A stretch of DNA of 64,000 nt, from the NCBI GenBank assembly GCA_963662675.2, contig CAXXHP010000001.1, forward strand, positions 496,001 to 560,000, read 5' to 3'. Source of the stretch: G963662675 sp963662675 (GTDB lineage: Bacteria; Bacteroidota; Bacteroidia; Bacteroidales; Prolixibacteraceae). A program made the translations under genes and the position numbers. Below are positions 60,171-64,000 of the stretch, piece after piece; positions within the stretch are counted from its first letter, which is position 1, and the number at the start of each line of letters is the position of its first letter. Below the pieces are notes generated by a model. The model was not told where the DNA came from and ran no database searches. It saw nothing but the letters and a program-made list of their open reading frames with translations.

Positions 60171-61076
60171 TCAAGATTTTCGAGCAGAATTGCGAAAGTC
60201 AATGGGCGAAACTCCATTCGATTTTTTGAAGAAATTGCTAAAATGGGAAGGTTCTTCAAATCCCAGGTCATAGGCTAACTCCTTGTTCGTTTGCTCGGTG
60301 AAAAGCAAAATTCGTTTCGCTTCAAGCAGAATTCGGTCTGTAATATATTCCTTTGCCGATTTTCCAGTAAAAGATTTTACTGATTTATTTAGGTAGTCAC
60401 TTGTTACTGAAAGAATGTCTGCGTAGTCAGATACTTTATGGTATTCTTTATAGTGTTTTTCAATCAATTTTTTGTAATTCCTGACGAGTTGATTACCAAC
60501 CTCAATGCTCTGAAGATCTTTGTCTTTTTGTAGAGAACAGTGGTTATTACTTTGTATCAAGAGTAACTTAAGGAAAACACCTAAAGCTTCATATTTATAA
60601 ATTATTTGAAGGTTGCTATACTGTAATATTTGGCGTATAATATCCAGATAGACCTTCCATTGATCTTCATTGATTGATAAAGGGGGTGTTTCGCCAAATT
60701 TATTGTACAGATAAACATCATTTATCATTTGATCAGGGATGTTATTCTTAATAAGAAACAGCCTGCTGAAGTTTATGACCCAACCTACAGGTTTTTCAGT
60801 TGCGATAACCTGATGTACTTGCCCCGGATAAATAAATGACACACTATGTCCCGACAGCTCAAATTCTTTGAAATCGATAATATGACGGCCTTTTGCATTT
60901 TCAATAAGCAACAGGGTGAAGTAGTCATGTCGGTGTGGGTGGTCAGGCTCACCATTCATCGATTCATAAATATCCCCTACGTTTTTTATGATGAACTCTA
61001 CATGTTCGCCACCTTGGTTCGTTAAGCTGTATGTCTTAATTTCAGTGTGCATTACAGGGAATTTTAGTTGTGACAT
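60171..61076 (-). CDS. AraC-family transcriptional regulator
   Basis: 301 aa (start at 61076, or the ATG at 61052). N-terminal cupin-like ligand domain at about 30-140 (PHRHDYFTLLLIENAKGRHI, 20 residues) and C-terminal double HTH at about 205-298 (DILSVTSDYLNKSVKSFTGK and LAYDLGFEEPSHFSNFFKK). It lies upstream of pirin in the same direction; the operator-like repeats are between them. Confidence 0.92.
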   Translation of the reverse strand: MSQLKFPVMHTEIKTYSLTNQGGEHVEFIIKNVGDIYESMNGEPDHPHRHDYFTLLLIENAKGRHIIDFKEFELSGHSVSFIYPGQVHQVIATEKPVGWVINFSRLFLIKNNIPDQMINDVYLYNKFGETPPLSINEDQWKVYLDIIRQILQYSNLQIIYKYEALGVFLKLLLIQSNNHCSLQKDKDLQSIEVGNQLVRNYKKLIEKHYKEYHKVSDYADILSVTSDYLNKSVKSFTGKSAKEYITDRILLEAKRILLFTEQTNKELAYDLGFEEPSHFSNFFKKSNGVSPIDFRNSARKS

Positions 61077-61179
61077 TTAAACAATAAGATGGAAGACTCG
61101 TTATTATTCTCTCCCAAAAATAGTGTAAACACATGAACGAATAAAAATACATTTGCTCAAGATAATTTAGAAGAGGCAT

Positions 61180-61215
61180 AAAAACAAAAAATCCCGACTG
61201 TTAAAGCCGGGATTC
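61180..61215 (-). terminator. Terminator of the M23-MerR-Nif3-zinc-ribbon operon
   Basis: Minus-strand stem ATCCCG / CGGGAT (61213-61191) followed by a T-rich tract (complement of 61180-61190). Confidence 0.85.
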
Positions 61216-61251
61216 ATATAATATTTGTAGGTTTTTTTCTTTTAAAAAGAT

Positions 61252-62040
61252 CTAAGATTCATCTTCAACTTTAGCGCCAACTTCTACATCCATGATGTTT
61301 TCGTCAACGAGAATACGTCCACAGTATTCGCATACAATAATCTTTTTGCGATTCGCAATATCCATTTGGCGTTGAGGTGGAATTTTGTTGAAGCATCCAC
61401 CACATGCATTACGCTGTACTGTAACAATAGCCAATCCGTTTCGTGCATTTTTGCGGATACGCTTAAAGGCTGTAAGTAGACGAGACTCAACCATGTCTTC
61501 GATTTTGCCTGCTTTACTAACTAGCTTTTCTTCTTCAATTTTTGTTTCGGCTGTAATTTCGTCCAGTTCTTTTTTCTTGCGATCCAAGTCTTCCTCACGT
61601 TCAGTGAATTGTGTTTTAGAAGAACCTAAAGACTCTTTTTTGAGCTCTAGTTCTGCAGTGAATTCGCGGATTCTTTTTTCAGAAAGTTCAACTTCCAGTT
61701 TTTGGAATTCAATTTCTTTATTCAGGGAATCGTACTCGCGGTTATTGCGGACATTGTTCTGTTGCTCAGTGTATTTGATAACCAAGGCTTCAGATTCTTT
61801 AATTGCAGCTTTACGATTAGTAATTGATGTCTCCAGATTTTTAATATCGTCCTCGTAATTGCTGATCCTTGTTGCTAACCCGGCAATATCATCTTCAAGA
61901 TCTTGAACTTCTAATGGAAGCTCACCCCGAAGCATTTTAATTTTGTCAATTTCGGTCCCGACAACTTGCAATTCGTAAAGTGCTTTTAGTTTTTCTCTAA
62001 TTGGCACTGATTTGTCTTCTTCGCGATACTGTTTATTCAT
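61252..62040 (-). CDS. Coiled-coil zinc-ribbon protein (CdsZ/CT398-like)
   Basis: 262 aa. A long antiparallel coiled coil (about 15-200, e.g. LEDDIAGLATRISNYEDDI) leads to a zinc ribbon with CGGC and CEYC pairs. The family is widespread and thought to act as a chaperone or regulator (CT398/FlgZ relatives). Last gene of a conserved four-gene cluster, 23 bp after nif3-like. Confidence 0.9.
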   Translation of the reverse strand: MNKQYREEDKSVPIREKLKALYELQVVGTEIDKIKMLRGELPLEVQDLEDDIAGLATRISNYEDDIKNLETSITNRKAAIKESEALVIKYTEQQNNVRNNREYDSLNKEIEFQKLEVELSEKRIREFTAELELKKESLGSSKTQFTEREEDLDRKKKELDEITAETKIEEEKLVSKAGKIEDMVESRLLTAFKRIRKNARNGLAIVTVQRNACGGCFNKIPPQRQMDIANRKKIIVCEYCGRILVDENIMDVEVGAKVEDES

Positions 62041-62063
62041 ATTTGAATGCTGTTATTTCTGTT

Positions 62064-63161
62064 TCAAATCAAGTAGTTAATCGGATTGGTATTAATGCCC
62101 GATAAACGGATGGCAAATTTAGGGAATTTTTTCGTAAGTAATTCAAAAAATACCTCATTAGTGTATTGTTCACTTTCGAAGTGTCCTATATCTGCCAGTA
62201 ATATTTTTCCTTCTGCTTCAAAAAACTGGTGATATTTCATGTCTCCTGTTAGGAAGACATCTGCTTTTGAATGGATTGCGTGTTTGATGAGGAAGCTTCC
62301 TGACCCACCGCAGATCGCTATTTTTCTCACCTTTTTATTTCGCAAAGGACTATATTTTATCGCTTTTGTCTTGAATTTATCTTTTGCCAAATGCAGAAAT
62401 TCAGTTTCAGATAAAGGTGTAGGTAACTCTCCAATCATTCCCATTCCTGATGCAGGAAGCTCATTGTCAAGTGGGTATACATCGTATGCCACTTCTTCGT
62501 AGGGATGAGCGCTTATTAAAGCACTAACGACATTGCGTAGCAAATGAGTCGGTAGGATAGTTTCAAAGCGGATTTCTTCTTGTGAATGAACCTGTCCTTT
62601 TTCTCCAATAAATGGGTTGCTTTCTTCATTGCCCCGGAAGGTTCCTGATCCTGCCGAAGCGTATCCACATGAATCATAGTTGCCAATGTTCCCGGCTCCT
62701 GCGTCAAAAATGGCTTGTTGTACTTTTGCAAAATGTTCATTCGGAATGAAGGTTACCAGCTTCTTGAGTTGTCCTTTATGTGGGGAAAGTATTTGACAGT
62801 TTATTAGTCCTAGTTTTTCGCATATTTTTGAGTTCACACCACCAATAATGCTATCCAAATTGGTGTGAGCTGCATAAATGGCAATTCCATTTTTTATGGC
62901 TTTAATCAAGCAGCGTTCTACTTCAGAATTTCCGTTTATTTTTTTCATGCCACTAAAAATCAGTGGGTGATGAGAAATGATTAGTTGGAAGTTTCCGGCA
63001 ATAGCTTCATCAATAACAGCTTCAGTAACATCCAGAGTAATTAGTGCCCTTTCAATTTTATCAGAATGATTTCCGATAAGTAAACCCGAATTGTCATACG
63101 ATTCCTGGAAGGAAAGTGGTGCAATGGATTCAATGTAGTTTGTAATTTCGCTAATCTGCAT
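62064..63161 (-). CDS. Nif3-like dinuclear metal-centre protein
   Basis: 365 aa, the long form of the NIF3/DUF34 family with an inserted CutA1-like domain (YEEVAYDVYPL). Metal sites in ISHHPLIFSG and YAAHTNLDSI, C-terminal HFESEQY. In the family the function (GTP cyclohydrolase I-like, metal insertion) is unsettled. Operon with zinc-ribbon and MerR genes. Confidence 0.92.
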   Translation of the reverse strand: MQISEITNYIESIAPLSFQESYDNSGLLIGNHSDKIERALITLDVTEAVIDEAIAGNFQLIISHHPLIFSGMKKINGNSEVERCLIKAIKNGIAIYAAHTNLDSIIGGVNSKICEKLGLINCQILSPHKGQLKKLVTFIPNEHFAKVQQAIFDAGAGNIGNYDSCGYASAGSGTFRGNEESNPFIGEKGQVHSQEEIRFETILPTHLLRNVVSALISAHPYEEVAYDVYPLDNELPASGMGMIGELPTPLSETEFLHLAKDKFKTKAIKYSPLRNKKVRKIAICGGSGSFLIKHAIHSKADVFLTGDMKYHQFFEAEGKILLADIGHFESEQYTNEVFFELLTKKFPKFAIRLSGINTNPINYLI

Positions 63162-63223
63162 CGTTTCGGATTTTATCCTGAAATTCGTGATTCAACTTCT
63201 TGTTTCGAGCTTGAAACTATATG

Positions 63224-63565
63224 CTATTCGTTCATTTCATCTTTTATATCAACCAACATTTGACGAATATGTTGGAGGCGGTCAACCAACTCGTGATTTT
63301 CTAGGGTATCTTCTTTATTATCTTTTAGTTTTTGTTTGGCACCTTTTAGCGTCATGCCCCGTTCTTTTACCAAATGGTAGATAATCTTAATTTGCTCAAT
63401 ATCATCTTTTGTGAAAAGTCGGTTCCCTTTTTTATTCTTGTAAGGTTTTAATGAGTCAAACTCATTTTCCCAAAAACGGATGTGCGAAGTTTTCACCTGA
63501 AATATTTCAGCTACTTCACCAATCGTATAATAAATTTTTTCTATCTGGGGCTTTTTGTAAGGCAC
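63224..63565 (-). CDS. MerR-family regulator
   Basis: 113 aa. N-terminal winged HTH YYTIGEVAEIFQVKTSHIRF (20 residues), then WENEF, LKPYKNKKGNRLFTKDDIEQI and a coiled region. No metal-sensing Cys residues, so it is not of the metal-responsive type. Second gene of the cluster. Confidence 0.92.
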   Translation of the reverse strand: MPYKKPQIEKIYYTIGEVAEIFQVKTSHIRFWENEFDSLKPYKNKKGNRLFTKDDIEQIKIIYHLVKERGMTLKGAKQKLKDNKEDTLENHELVDRLQHIRQMLVDIKDEMNE

Positions 63566-63577
63566 GGTAATAATTGA

Positions 63578-64000
63578 TTAGTCGTATGACTGTCCCATAT
63601 TAGAAGACAAGGCAACCATTCGATCCCATTCCTCGGCACTCAAGTCTTTAAAGTAATAGTTCTGAGGATTGACAGCTTTACCATTTTTGTGAACTTCGTA
63701 GTGAATATGAGGACCAGATGAAGTACCTGTGTTCCCAACATAACCGATAACACTTCCTCGTTTAATGGTATCTCCTTTTTTTACATTGAATTCACTCATG
63801 TGACCGTACAGGGTTTCATATCCAAATCCGTGGTCAATTGTTACAGATTTGCCGTAACCAGTACTTGAGGTTTGTACTTTTACCACAACACCATCTCCTG
63901 TTGAATATATTTCAGTGCCAATTGGAGCTGTAAAGTCCATGCCGTAGTGGAAACGACGAATTTTATAAATAGGATGAATGCGCCAACCCCATCCTGAGGC
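63578..64000 (-). CDS. M23-family metallopeptidase, C-terminal part
   Basis: The frame is open to the right edge, so the start is outside. Visible are SGWGWRIHPIYK, RRFHYGMDFTAPIG (H-x3-D zinc ligands) and GPHIHYEVHKNG (HxH). This is a LytM/M23 endopeptidase acting on peptidoglycan cross-links, normally with an N-terminal TM and coiled coil. First gene of the M23-MerR-Nif3-zinc-ribbon cluster. Confidence 0.92.
   Translation of the reverse strand, partial: ASGWGWRIHPIYKIRRFHYGMDFTAPIGTEIYSTGDGVVVKVQTSSTGYGKSVTIDHGFGYETLYGHMSEFNVKKGDTIKRGSVIGYVGNTGTSSGPHIHYEVHKNGKAVNPQNYYFKDLSAEEWDRMVALSSNMGQSYD

Noticed and set aside
1..64000. CRISPR arrays, tRNA or rRNA genes, insertion sequences, prophage genes
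   Set aside because: No regularly spaced direct repeats, no tRNA-like cloverleaf or TTCGAAT loop context, and no transposase, integrase or phage protein signature was seen.

Overview
The window looks like a chromosomal segment of a Bacteroidota bacterium, most likely a marine or anaerobic member of Bacteroidales/Marinilabiliales. Supporting signs are AT-rich DNA, promoters of the TTTG / TAnnTTTG type, a type IX secretion C-terminal domain, lipoproteins with short lipoboxes, and clade-typical versions of several enzymes (dihydroorotase with DDQVHF, HisB fused to a HAD phosphatase, long HisG, CarboxypepD_reg plus TonB receptor). I see no rRNA, tRNA, insertion sequence, prophage or CRISPR array. 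It is mostly core metabolism, and the unusual signals lie in RNA leaders, intergenic repeats and a few degraded genes.

Layout. 1-7 kb: rsfS (partial) and birA diverge; then a degraded T9SS-secreted protein gene, an S41 protease lipoprotein, pyrE with an SRPBCC protein, a NUDIX protein, a thioredoxin-fold protein and coaD. 7-16 kb: an SLC12/APC transporter, two divergent polytopic membrane proteins, a DNA-binding-domain-less sigma-54 response regulator and a Ppx/GppA phosphatase. 16-24 kb: cysK preceded by a Cys-codon leader peptide and terminator, an ABC-2 exporter pair, TerC, a DUF502 protein, an M20 peptidase, a PepSY-type membrane protein, a SUI1 factor and a carbonic anhydrase. 24-34 kb: a thiamine locus with two TPP riboswitches, one ahead of thiS-thiC-thiE-like-thiD-thiE-thiG-thiH-thiF and one ahead of a TonB-dependent receptor. 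34-40 kb: Hsp20, a lipoprotein, a CorA/ZntB-like transporter, glycosyltransferase, SuhB and MtaB.

40-50 kb is a complete histidine operon on the minus strand (leader-hisG-D-C-B-purU-TlpA-hisH-[four-helix-bundle gene]-hisA-F-IE). It starts with a His-codon leader peptide and attenuator. The four-helix-bundle gene is frameshifted, sits between hisH and hisA, and is flanked by an 18-bp perfect inverted repeat with heptad GATT units, which suggests an inserted element. 50-64 kb: an atypical thioredoxin, a coiled-coil lipoprotein, nitroreductase, pyrC, a polyprenol-phosphate mannosyltransferase-like enzyme, a NifA-like activator, a GNAT, a DEAD-box helicase, YceI, pirin with an AraC-family regulator and a 21-bp-period direct repeat in front of pirin, then the zinc-ribbon/Nif3/MerR/M23 cluster.

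The most striking feature is that cysK and the his operon share one attenuator design. Each has a promoter with the same TATAATTG -7 box, a short leader ORF rich in the codon of the pathway's amino acid, and a terminator whose 3' arm is copied inside the end of the leader ORF, so the ORF can act as an antiterminator. The his version is the classical idea; the cysteine version in this phylum is the best candidate for something little described.
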